This document shows positions 36,034 through 42,752 of a DNA stretch of 44,205 nucleotides, piece after piece. The stretch is from a virus. Both the position numbers and the translations under genes were made by a program. The notes beneath the pieces were generated by a model. It was not told the DNA's origin. It did no database searches and saw only the letters and a program-made list of their open reading frames with translations. The DNA is taken from positions 1 through 44,205 of the IMG/VR virus record IMGVR_UViG_3300008108_000170; one strand, written 5' to 3'. Numbering within the stretch: position 1 is the first letter of the stretch; each line of letters starts with the position of its first letter.

Positions 36034-36199
36034 ATGGATTTTCGGCTTTCTTGATGCAGTCATTCAGGGTTGATTCCGCCCAATAAACAAACTCTTTGAG
36101 GTCGGTTCCTGGGAACGGCAAGCGTAGTACATGCTGAGCAACCATGCGGTTATTAATCGCATCGCCCCTGTAGATGTCAATTTTCAAGCATATACGCAT
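36008..36199 (-). CDS. Hypothetical small protein
   Basis: A 63-residue protein from ATG 36199 (MRICLKIDIYRGDAINNRM), with PFPGTDLKEFVYWAESTLNDC, a short alpha/beta fold. Overlaps both neighbours by 23-26 nt, in a tightly packed minus operon. Not recognised. Confidence 0.6.
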   Translation of the reverse strand: MRICLKIDIYRGDAINNRMVAQHVLRLPFPGTDLKEFVYWAESTLNDCIKKAENPYGKEEVLS

Positions 36200-36380
36200 G
36201 TTCGTATTCGTGGCGCATTGCATCAAAATCCTTGAATTCCGCCCAGTAACTCATTTTGACTGCCGTTTTTCGCCATAATTCAATCAAATTTGCCGCATTT
36301 GTCGCATCATCGTGCATGAGGCATTTACTGACAGGATTTTTGACTCTGTCCAAAAAATCTTCATAAGTGATTTCAGTCAT
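36177..36380 (-). CDS. Hypothetical small protein
   Basis: A 67-residue helical protein (MTEITYEDFLDRVKNPVSKCLMHDD ...). Start 36380 chosen because it overlaps the preceding stop by 8 nt; the longer frame to 36416 lies in the upstream gene. Not recognised. Confidence 0.65.
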   Translation of the reverse strand: MTEITYEDFLDRVKNPVSKCLMHDDATNAANLIELWRKTAVKMSYWAEFKDFDAMRHEYEHAYMLEN

Positions 36381-36690
36381 TGATTGTCGCCTTTTCGTAT
36401 GCCTTAAGTGCAACAAGCATTAAATCATTGAAGCGTTGAGCAGAAAGGGTGTCGTACACATCGGGCTCATAATCATTTGGGTCAAAAGTACTCTGAAAAT
36501 TATATTCTTTTTCAGGGTTGCCTTCTGTTTCGTTATCGTCGCACCAGGTTCGCTGGTCTTGCCTGTACTGCTTGGAATCATGGTCGGGGTGACGCAACTT
36601 CCATTCATCTCGTAACCGAAGTCGCTCTGATAGGTCATCAGAGTAACTCTTCAATCTGTCAAATGATTCTTTTGCGAAATTCTCGCTCAT
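36373..36690 (-). CDS. Hypothetical charged protein
   Basis: A 105-residue protein rich in Asp, Glu, Arg and Lys (LSERLRLRDEWKLRHPDHDSKQY). Not recognised. ATGA overlap with the upstream gene, part of the 36008-38386 operon. Confidence 0.7.
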   Translation of the reverse strand: MSENFAKESFDRLKSYSDDLSERLRLRDEWKLRHPDHDSKQYRQDQRTWCDDNETEGNPEKEYNFQSTFDPNDYEPDVYDTLSAQRFNDLMLVALKAYEKATIND

Positions 36691-37142
36691 TTCTGAGCCG
36701 CCTGTTCGTAAACCTCCATCGCATCGTGTGGATTGCCTTCAACCAAGTACTGATGCATGACTCCAGCAAGATTGCACCACTTTTCCGTCTCTTCTCGCGC
36801 TTGGCCAGCGATTGCTTTCCAGCGGTCGCGTTCAAATTCAAGACTGAGCGCTTTCTTTGCCATGATTTCTGATTCAGATTCCCAGCCTTCAACTTCATTG
36901 TTTGTCAGTTTGGTGGCGATTTCTTTCCACTTGTCGCGCTCGTTCTCTGCGTCTTTCAGTTGGCGGAATGTTTCCATATCCATTTTTGCTACTTTTGATT
37001 TATCCATCATTTCCCTCGTTTCGTATTCTGCTTGTGCACCGCACTTACCAGTTCCTTCGTAGGAACATTGAGCCTTCCATGGCGTCATGTCGTAAACATC
37101 ACACCAGGAAACTCCACACTTTTCTGTTTCTGCTTCGTACAT
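36687..37142 (-). CDS. Hypothetical protein with N-terminal cysteines and coiled coil
   Basis: A 151-residue protein. Four Cys in the first 35 residues (CGVSWCDVYD; CSYEGTGKC) may bind zinc; the remaining hundred residues are helical and charged (LKDAENERDKWKEIATKL; LEFERDRWKAIAGQ), likely coiled coil. ATG 37142 lies 2 nt after the preceding stop. Confidence 0.7.
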   Translation of the reverse strand: MYEAETEKCGVSWCDVYDMTPWKAQCSYEGTGKCGAQAEYETREMMDKSKVAKMDMETFRQLKDAENERDKWKEIATKLTNNEVEGWESESEIMAKKALSLEFERDRWKAIAGQAREETEKWCNLAGVMHQYLVEGNPHDAMEVYEQAAQK

Positions 37143-37144
37143 TT

Positions 37145-37648
37145 TTACTCCCACCACCCATCATCTTGCTTCTTATTTAAAAACTCAACAAGAGTGCTGA
37201 ATGGGATAAGAATATCTTTTGGGGCGCTATAAAACCACTCGTTTATTTCTCGTTTTTTGTCAAATGCGCTGACTTTTCTCCACCTGTCATATGTCTTTGG
37301 GGAGATACAAACTATGCCGTGAGATATTTGTGAAATCAAAACATATGCTGCTGGTTTCTTGACCTTTGCATCGTAGCCAGACACGGTATCAACAAAAAGA
37401 GAATTGAATGGGTAAGAAAGAACATCGTCAGTGAAGTCCCTGGTTGATGATTTGACTTCAAGACAGTTTTCGGACCAGTCAAAAACAATGTCTTTTTCGT
37501 ACTTAGTCATAAATTCGCGCTCTTCATTGCTCTTGGCAATTTGCACTTCAGTTGCGCGGCAGCGAACACCGTTGTCATTCAGTCGGCGCGCTACTTTTTT
37601 AGCCCAAGTTCCACCTTCATAGAAGGAATTCACATAATCAAAAGCCAT
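37145..37648 (-). CDS. Putative PD-(D/E)XK-type nuclease
   Basis: A 167-residue protein. KDIVFDWSENCLEVKSS carries a D followed by E-V-K, the core of the PD-(D/E)XK nuclease fold, within a strand-rich context, and later strands (AAYVLISQISHGIVCIS) suit the fold. It lies directly after another nuclease-like gene. Such phage enzymes act in recombination or as holiday-junction or exonucleases. Activity is inferred from one motif only. Confidence 0.5.
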   Translation of the reverse strand: MAFDYVNSFYEGGTWAKKVARRLNDNGVRCRATEVQIAKSNEEREFMTKYEKDIVFDWSENCLEVKSSTRDFTDDVLSYPFNSLFVDTVSGYDAKVKKPAAYVLISQISHGIVCISPKTYDRWRKVSAFDKKREINEWFYSAPKDILIPFSTLVEFLNKKQDDGWWE

Positions 37649-37652
37649 ATTT

Positions 37653-38084
37653 TCAGTCGTACCTGTTGTTGTATAGCATGTCCATCACTTCGTCTGGTTC
37701 AAGCAGGAAACCTCGTGTTGGATTGTCTGAGTTACGAGCAAAATCACCCTTTGTTTCCTCGTTGAAACGGCCTGGATTAGCGCGTAAGTACCGCTTTAAC
37801 CGCTCAACCGAAACAATCACAAACGCTTCGCCAAGCGAGTAGATGTAGACCCACCATTGCGCCGTGGTTACATTGATTCCAGACTTTTTCCACCCTCTGT
37901 TATACGGGTTTTGGTCTGTTTCTACCACCATTCTGCCATTGCGATATCTATCGGTCTTTACTTCGCTTGAACCTGATATCAGACTCTGGAAAAACTTCTT
38001 TACCGACTCTTCACCTTGTTGACCAAACGCAAGGTCAGCATCAAAATTGGGGCTGATATCAAAGCCAGGGTTATAACCACTCAC
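37653..38084 (-). CDS. Putative nuclease (EVK motif, phage type)
   Basis: A 143-residue protein. EVKTDRYRNGRMVVETDQNPYNRGWKKS, followed by GINVTTAQWWVYIYSLG, follows the pattern of small phage PD-(D/E)XK proteins: E-V-K-x-D, then a strand ending in E, then S-G-I-x-x-T-x-A-x-W-W. Probably a DNA nuclease or recombination factor. Overlaps the upstream DUF6378 gene by 4 nt. Confidence 0.65.
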   Translation of the reverse strand: MSGYNPGFDISPNFDADLAFGQQGEESVKKFFQSLISGSSEVKTDRYRNGRMVVETDQNPYNRGWKKSGINVTTAQWWVYIYSLGEAFVIVSVERLKRYLRANPGRFNEETKGDFARNSDNPTRGFLLEPDEVMDMLYNNRYD

Positions 38085-38386
38085 TTTTCATCGGCTTCTT
38101 TTGTTACGCACTCCCAGCCGCATGCAGAGTAGCCAATTGCATCTTTCCAATGGTCCTCATTTTCTGGAGTCCATGTGAGGCGGGCAGTCTTCAGCAGGTT
38201 CATCATCGCTGCCACATCGTGAGGCTTAACAACCAACTTCCCGCGCCTATGAATGGTGCGTTCAAGGTATGTCTGCCAGAACTCTGCAGTTGTTGTGAAG
38301 TCGTCAAATGGTTCGCCGTACGAACTATTGCGCTCACCGTCAATGATTTTTGCTGTATCAACCAGGATTTCGCCACGAATATTCAT
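38081..38386 (-). CDS. DUF6378-like phage protein
   Basis: A 101-residue helical protein matching a widespread phage family: ILVDTAKIIDGERNSSYGEPF (family pattern I-x-x-x-A-x-x-I-x-G-x-R-x-x-x-Y-G), KPHDVAAMMNLLKTARL and DAIGYSACGWECV. Function of the family is unproven; it is often near nucleotide-metabolism genes. First gene of the overlapping minus operon. Confidence 0.8.
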   Translation of the reverse strand: MNIRGEILVDTAKIIDGERNSSYGEPFDDFTTTAEFWQTYLERTIHRRGKLVVKPHDVAAMMNLLKTARLTWTPENEDHWKDAIGYSACGWECVTKEADEK

Positions 38387-38403
38387 GGCTGGAGCCTACC
38401 TAG

Positions 38404-38892
38404 TTATTTGCATCTATGTGCATATTCAGGACCCCATGCGCACGGGTCCCATGGGTCCCAGCCAGCGAGCCTGAATAGTTCTCGTCCAACTATCAAGTTG
38501 TTGACAGGGTCAAGTAGGTCTTTTTGCTTGCAAAAGCCGAACTGGACGCACGCAATGGCGTTTTTGTTTCGGCTTATATCCCAGTTCACGCCGTTAATTT
38601 GGAGCAAACCAGAGTCCGACTTATTCGTTGCTTTGGTGTAGCCAGTTATGTTGCAGTTTTCGTCAACAATGGAACTACCAATGCGATTCGGGCAACCACC
38701 CGACTCGCGAAGAATGATTTGTCCCAACTTTTTCCAAGTCTTTCGTCTTTCGTCTTGCTTTTGTAACAATTGTGCTGATTGGGAGGGTTCTCTCCATGAA
38801 TCAACTGTCGGCACTGATGCCGCCTCGGCTGGTATTGCTACGCCAAGGGTGAAAAAAAGTAAAGAAATTCCCCATCCAGTAATTGTTTTCAA
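38404..38892 (-). CDS. Secreted lysozyme/transglycosylase-like protein
   Basis: A 162-residue protein with a clear signal peptide (MKTITGWGISLLFFTLGV, cut near AEAA, about 25). The catalytic region reads LGQIILRESGGCPNRIGSS ... SDSGLLQINGVNWD ... LLDPVNNLIVGRELF, the lytic transglycosylase / c-type muramidase-like pattern with Glu in RESGG as acid. Four or more Cys could form disulfides outside the cell. It probably degrades host peptidoglycan for release or entry. TTG start with AGGAG 8 nt upstream. Confidence 0.85.
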   Translation of the reverse strand: MKTITGWGISLLFFTLGVAIPAEAASVPTVDSWREPSQSAQLLQKQDERRKTWKKLGQIILRESGGCPNRIGSSIVDENCNITGYTKATNKSDSGLLQINGVNWDISRNKNAIACVQFGFCKQKDLLDPVNNLIVGRELFRLAGWDPWDPCAWGPEYAHRCK

Positions 38893-38997
38893 TTTTCTCT
38901 CCTGCTATCGGTGGATATGTCTGCGGCGTCCTAGTAATTACCGCGCTATGTATCTTTATCGCAAGTACATCTAGTCTATCAAATAATTACAGGCTGA

Positions 38998-39192
38998 TTA
39001 CAACTTCTGCGGATTTCCCTTAAAGTACTTGACAAATTCGTCTCCATCAATGATGATTTCAGGTATTAGTGCTTCAATTTGCAACAGTAAATCAACGACT
39101 TCGGTGATTTTGATGAAGTTTCTTTTACCCGCAATAGACCTAGAAAGCAAGTTTTGAATAGATTCGTCTATTAGTTCATAGATATTGGTCAT
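38998..39192 (-). CDS. Hypothetical small helical protein
   Basis: A 64-residue protein (MTNIYELIDESIQNLL ... VVDLLLQIEALIPEII), mainly helical. Not recognised. The ATG follows TAGGGT (preceded by TGCGC) by 6 nt, so it may be leaderless. Confidence 0.65.
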   Translation of the reverse strand: MTNIYELIDESIQNLLSRSIAGKRNFIKITEVVDLLLQIEALIPEIIIDGDEFVKYFKGNPQKL

Positions 39193-39279
39193 ATTCCCAC
39201 CCTAGCGCAATAATTGCACTACCAAAACCCTAAATGATGTAGTCCGCCTTTCGCTAGATTTATCCGATAGTATGTCTGC

Positions 39280-40302
39280 ATGGCACATAACATAGAAATC
39301 GGAAAAGACGGACGCGCCAAGATGGCGTATTCAAATAGGGAAATCCCATGGCACCGACTAGGCAAGCCAATGGACAAAGACGCACTCACGGCAGAGCAGA
39401 TGCTCGTAGCGGCTCAGGCTGACTTTGATGTGGTTCTTGCGAGCGTGGCCGCAATTGACGCAGAAGGCAATATGTTGCGCAACCCAGACGGAACCCCAGT
39501 CATTATTGACGACTCTAGAGCCACCGTGCGAGTTAATCCGAACGGAACATTTGATGGCCTGTCAACGGTGGGCACTCGTTTTGTTGTTCAGCAAAATCGC
39601 GAGGTCCTAGACCGTGCGCTGGATGTGGTTGGCGCTTCAAAAGGGGACGCTGTAGTTGACACCGTTGGAGTCCTTGACGGCGGTCGTGAATTCTTCGCCT
39701 GTATTGACTTGGGTGGGCTGATTATTGACCCGACTGGAGTCAATGACCAGATTGAGCGCTTCCTTCTCGTCCGCAACGGGCACAACGGAAAGACCCCAAT
39801 CACCTTTGCAAACACCTCAATTCGCGCTGTATGCAAGAACACCGTTATCGCAGGCTTAGACGCCGCTAGGAGCGTGTTTACGGCGCGCCACACCCGTAAC
39901 GCCGACTCTGCAATGGAAGAAGCACAGACGGTTCTGCGCATGTCTACAGAGTGGGCTGCAGAATTTAGTCGCACAGCAGAAAAACTGCTCGCAATCCCAA
40001 TGAATCCAGTAAAAATTGACAAAGTCATTTCTACTGCTTTCCCAAAAAAGACGCAAGAAACACAGCGCCAAGAGGAGAATCGCGAGCAAGTTTGGGCAAT
40101 CGTTAGAGACATCTACAAGAACTCAAACAATGCTGGTGGGTACGGCGAAAACGGCTGGTCAATGCTTAATGCAATTGGCGAGTATCTTGACCACTATCGC
40201 GATGCAGACATGCTTGACCGCGCAAATGCGTCAATGAACATGTACTCGTGGGTTTCAAAGACCAAGGTTCAATCTGAAAAATTTATTCTTTCGCTAGTTT
40301 GA
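39280..40302 (+). CDS. DUF932 / phage-plasmid-like protein (TIGR03299 type)
   Basis: A 340-residue protein. The N-terminus MAHNIEIGKDGRAKMAYSNREIPWHRLG is the signature of the DUF932 family, and YGENGWSMLNAIGEYLDHYR near the C-terminus is its conserved end. Members are widespread in phages and plasmids; proposed roles are in DNA processing, unproven. TAGTAT lies 6 nt before the ATG, so the message is probably leaderless. Confidence 0.9.
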   Translation: MAHNIEIGKDGRAKMAYSNREIPWHRLGKPMDKDALTAEQMLVAAQADFDVVLASVAAIDAEGNMLRNPDGTPVIIDDSRATVRVNPNGTFDGLSTVGTRFVVQQNREVLDRALDVVGASKGDAVVDTVGVLDGGREFFACIDLGGLIIDPTGVNDQIERFLLVRNGHNGKTPITFANTSIRAVCKNTVIAGLDAARSVFTARHTRNADSAMEEAQTVLRMSTEWAAEFSRTAEKLLAIPMNPVKIDKVISTAFPKKTQETQRQEENREQVWAIVRDIYKNSNNAGGYGENGWSMLNAIGEYLDHYRDADMLDRANASMNMYSWVSKTKVQSEKFILSLV

Positions 40303-40365
40303 CATTGCGTAATGCGATAATGTTCATGTCGCGCAAATATTTTTGTCAAACGAGATTGGATATCT

Positions 40366-40782
40366 ATGTCAGATTTTAATGACGGGGAAGAAATTCCAAG
40401 CAGAGACGAGTTTTTGGCGTTTCTCAGTGACTTCATTGCCAGTGCGCGCAAGTCAGACGAAATGTTTCGCTCTAATTACTGCGGTATGGTCGTCAACAAG
40501 GTCTATAACGACTTTGGGTATGAGGGTCTTTGCAACCTGATGATGGCAATTGATGACAGAGCACATTGGATTTCGGACATTTTGATTGAAAATTCCGATT
40601 TAGATGAAATCATGTTTGCAAAGTACGGGTTTTACGACTCAAAAATTACAGAGAAGGCTCGCAATACGCAAGCAATGCTTGAGTTGAACGGAAAAATCTG
40701 GAAATTGCGTCGTCGTTACGCGAAGTTGATTGTTGAAGAACTAATTAACGGCAGTCCAATGGAAGAAGAAGAGGCGAGATGA
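40366..40782 (+). CDS. Hypothetical acidic protein
   Basis: A 138-residue helical protein (FLSDFIASARKSDEMFRSNYCG ... KLRRRYAKLIVEELI). Not recognised. ATGA overlap with the next gene; start signals upstream are not clear. Confidence 0.72.
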   Translation: MSDFNDGEEIPSRDEFLAFLSDFIASARKSDEMFRSNYCGMVVNKVYNDFGYEGLCNLMMAIDDRAHWISDILIENSDLDEIMFAKYGFYDSKITEKARNTQAMLELNGKIWKLRRRYAKLIVEELINGSPMEEEEAR

Positions 40783-40988
40783 GCGGATTGGCGCGTCATA
40801 AAGTCGCTAGTTCAATATGGAATCGCTTTATTGACAAAACATTAGGCATGTCCGATGAAGAAATTTCGGAATGGGTTAAAAACAACTACCCAAACGGCGA
40901 AATTAAGAGTAAAAAAGACAGATTTGGCAAAACAATATGGTTTGTTGATGTGTCTTCAATCAATTTGGCATTCCCCACAGGGGAATAA
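40779..40988 (+). CDS. Hypothetical protein
   Basis: A 69-residue protein (MSGLARHKVASSIWNRFIDK ... GKTIWFVDVSSINLAF). Not recognised. Coupled to the preceding gene. A 218-bp stretch follows (40989-41206); it could encode a hydrophobic peptide (NLLFLFITVNPIF ... MIDLLPWTLAIFYLV) but no start signal supports it. Confidence 0.68.
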   Translation: MSGLARHKVASSIWNRFIDKTLGMSDEEISEWVKNNYPNGEIKSKKDRFGKTIWFVDVSSINLAFPTGE

Positions 40989-41206
40989 CACCGCTTTTTC
41001 TTACAAGAAGTTTTTTGGGTACATTTTGAACTTGTTGTTCTTGTTTATAACCGTGAACCCAATTTTTTCAATTTCTCTTACAAACTTCATGATTGATTTG
41101 TTGCCATGGACTCTTGCCATTTTTTACCTCGTTAACTAGTGATAGTACTAGTTACTGTCTACAGGCAAAAATGAAAAATGACAACCCTGAAACGGGGGTT
41201 TATTCC

Positions 41207-41374
41207 CTATTCTGGCTTCATGAAGTCTGGTGGAGCAATCTTTACCTCATCACGATGCAGGGAAAAGGCCCTACGAGCCTTTTTCGCGTCGTCCTCTGAG
41301 ATTTGAGTTGGGGAAATACCAAGAATGCCCGCCATGCGCGACCTAAAAGTCTTTGATTGGCGGTTCTTGCTCAT
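41207..41374 (-). CDS. Small basic protein
   Basis: A 55-residue protein starting MSKNRQSKTFRSRM, basic at the N-terminus, with ILGISPTQISEDDAKKARRAF. Not recognised. It starts 2 nt after the stop of the Lys/Ala-rich gene. Confidence 0.65.
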   Translation of the reverse strand: MSKNRQSKTFRSRMAGILGISPTQISEDDAKKARRAFSLHRDEVKIAPPDFMKPE

Positions 41375-41376
41375 GG

Positions 41377-41607
41377 TTACTTGGACAACCAACTCCGAAG
41401 ACGCTTGAGGATGCCCTTGCGTTCGGCAATTGCAATTGCCTCGTTGATTTGGTTGGTAAGTTTCTCACGAACTTCCTCAATTGCTTGTGGAACTTCAATG
41501 GTCACTTCTGCTTTCACTTTTTGTGGAGCAGCCTTTTTCTTTGGCGCAGCCTTTTTTGCTGGAGCCTTCTTAACTGCCTTTTTTGCTGTTTTCTTTTTAG
41601 TTGCCAT
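41377..41607 (-). CDS. Lys/Ala-rich basic protein (histone H1-like tail)
   Basis: A 76-residue protein. The first 30 residues are AxKK-type repeats (ATKKKTAKKAVKKAPAKK), as in histone H1-like or HupB tails of Actinobacteria; the rest is an amphipathic helix (EEVREKLTNQINEAIAIAER) and a basic end. It probably binds DNA non-specifically. TAGGGT lies 8 nt before ATG 41607; a start at 41637 is less likely. Confidence 0.72.
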   Translation of the reverse strand: MATKKKTAKKAVKKAPAKKAAPKKKAAPQKVKAEVTIEVPQAIEEVREKLTNQINEAIAIAERKGILKRLRSWLSK

Positions 41608-41667
41608 AACTATGAACCCTAGCCTATTATCCGCCACCAGCGGTGAAACTATTGCTAGTGTTCGTTG

Positions 41668-42288
41668 GTGGATTTATACGAAGATAGTTTTTCAAAAATT
41701 GCATTGACACTTACGGCGACCCAGGTTGCCAAGGGGCAAATCGTCAAAGAAGACGGAATTGGCGAGGAACTGGCTTTCAACTTCTTTGCCTGGCGCGATT
41801 CTGTCCCAAAAATATGCGCCCAGTTGGACACTCAGTACATGAAAGAAGTGCCTGGGGAAAGATTCCTAAGGTGCGTTGATTTAGTCAAAATGTTCCGCTT
41901 AAAACTGGGCATGGATGCGGTGACATTTATTGCTGAGGGGTATGTGTCAAACGAAAAACACGAAAAGCCGCTGCCAGAAGCATTTGTTGAAAACGACCCA
42001 GATGTACACGAGTGCCTAACGATAATGCATTGCGAGATGCGCCCTGGCTCGGACACTCCAGACATCTACCTGTTTGCAATGCCCTATGAGTACAAAATTG
42101 GGCGCGAAGTAATTTGGGGTAATTTAAGGTCATTCTCGCAAAATGCCGCTGAGGTCGTGTCTACATATTCTTACCCAAAAATGTTGTACACAGTTTTGAA
42201 GTACCCCTGTGGAGAACCTGTGGATAATCTTGACGAAGAGATGGTGGAACTTTTATTAAGTACTGGATTCCACATCCAAGAGTTTTAG
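41668..42288 (+). CDS. Hypothetical protein (GTG start)
   Basis: A 206-residue soluble protein, not recognised. Features include ICAQLDTQYMKEVPGERFL, MRPGSDTPDIYLFAMPYEYKIG and a C-terminal amphipathic end. GTG 41668 is 6 nt after TAGTGT with TG two bases before it (extended -10), so leaderless. The stop abuts the tRNA-like sequence; TGTGGATAA (a DnaA-box match) occurs near 42220 inside it. Confidence 0.72.
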   Translation: MDLYEDSFSKIALTLTATQVAKGQIVKEDGIGEELAFNFFAWRDSVPKICAQLDTQYMKEVPGERFLRCVDLVKMFRLKLGMDAVTFIAEGYVSNEKHEKPLPEAFVENDPDVHECLTIMHCEMRPGSDTPDIYLFAMPYEYKIGREVIWGNLRSFSQNAAEVVSTYSYPKMLYTVLKYPCGEPVDNLDEEMVELLLSTGFHIQEF

Positions 42289-42363
42289 TGCCCTCGGGTG
42301 GAATTGAACCACCGTGTACCCCTACGGTTTCCACACCTTATAAGAGTGAGCCGATACGAGGGC
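42289..42363 (-). tRNA. tRNA-like sequence (anticodon unresolved)
   Basis: 75 nt on the minus strand. The 7-bp acceptor is perfect (GCCCTCG / CGAGGGC) with A73, and the T-arm is perfect (GGTGG-TTCAATT-CCACC). The middle does not fold as normal D and anticodon arms. The best hairpin offers a canonical loop CTTATAA (anticodon UAU, Ile AUA) but leaves only 5-6 nt where the D-arm should be. No encoded CCA. Could be a degenerate or atypical tRNA. Confidence 0.5.
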
Positions 42364-42376
42364 GTATACTATTGAC

Positions 42377-42688
42377 ATGACCTTTTACCGACAGGATAGT
42401 TTTTCGCAGTCATTTGTCGGTGGGAACATACCACTCTCAAGAGCCGACAGGCAACCATGCCCAGTGTGCGGGCACCCAACTGGTGATTGCGTTGGTGAAT
42501 CAAAGAAGCCAGAGCATATTGCAGGCTTCAATCAAATTGAATCAATGAAATTAAATCAAACGGTTTTAGTTGAAGAAGATATTTGGGAAGAAATAATGTT
42601 GACACCTTTCACAAAGACAAAAATTCTTGTGTATCCAAAAGGAAAACAGATTCCAATCGCCGAAGCGGAAAAATTAGGATTAATTTAG
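42377..42688 (+). CDS. Small zinc-knuckle protein
   Basis: A 103-residue protein with CPVCGHPTGDC (residues about 28-38), a C-x-x-C-x-H-x(4)-C knuckle, then a beta-rich tail (LVYPKGKQIPIAEAEKLGLI). TATACT lies 6 nt before the ATG and directly beside the tRNA-like 5' end. This small zinc protein is common next to ribonucleotide reductase in this neighbourhood type, but I cannot assign a role. Confidence 0.72.
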   Translation: MTFYRQDSFSQSFVGGNIPLSRADRQPCPVCGHPTGDCVGESKKPEHIAGFNQIESMKLNQTVLVEEDIWEEIMLTPFTKTKILVYPKGKQIPIAEAEKLGLI

Positions 42689-42752
42689 ACCCTTTCAGTA
42701 TTTTCGGGTAGTGTAAACTCGTTAACCACTCGCTATTAGATAAGGGCCTATC

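Noticed and set aside
40855-41139. 94-codon plus frame with two hydrophobic stretches
   Set aside because: Its first half is out of frame with a supported gene; the hydrophobic tail alone has no start signal.
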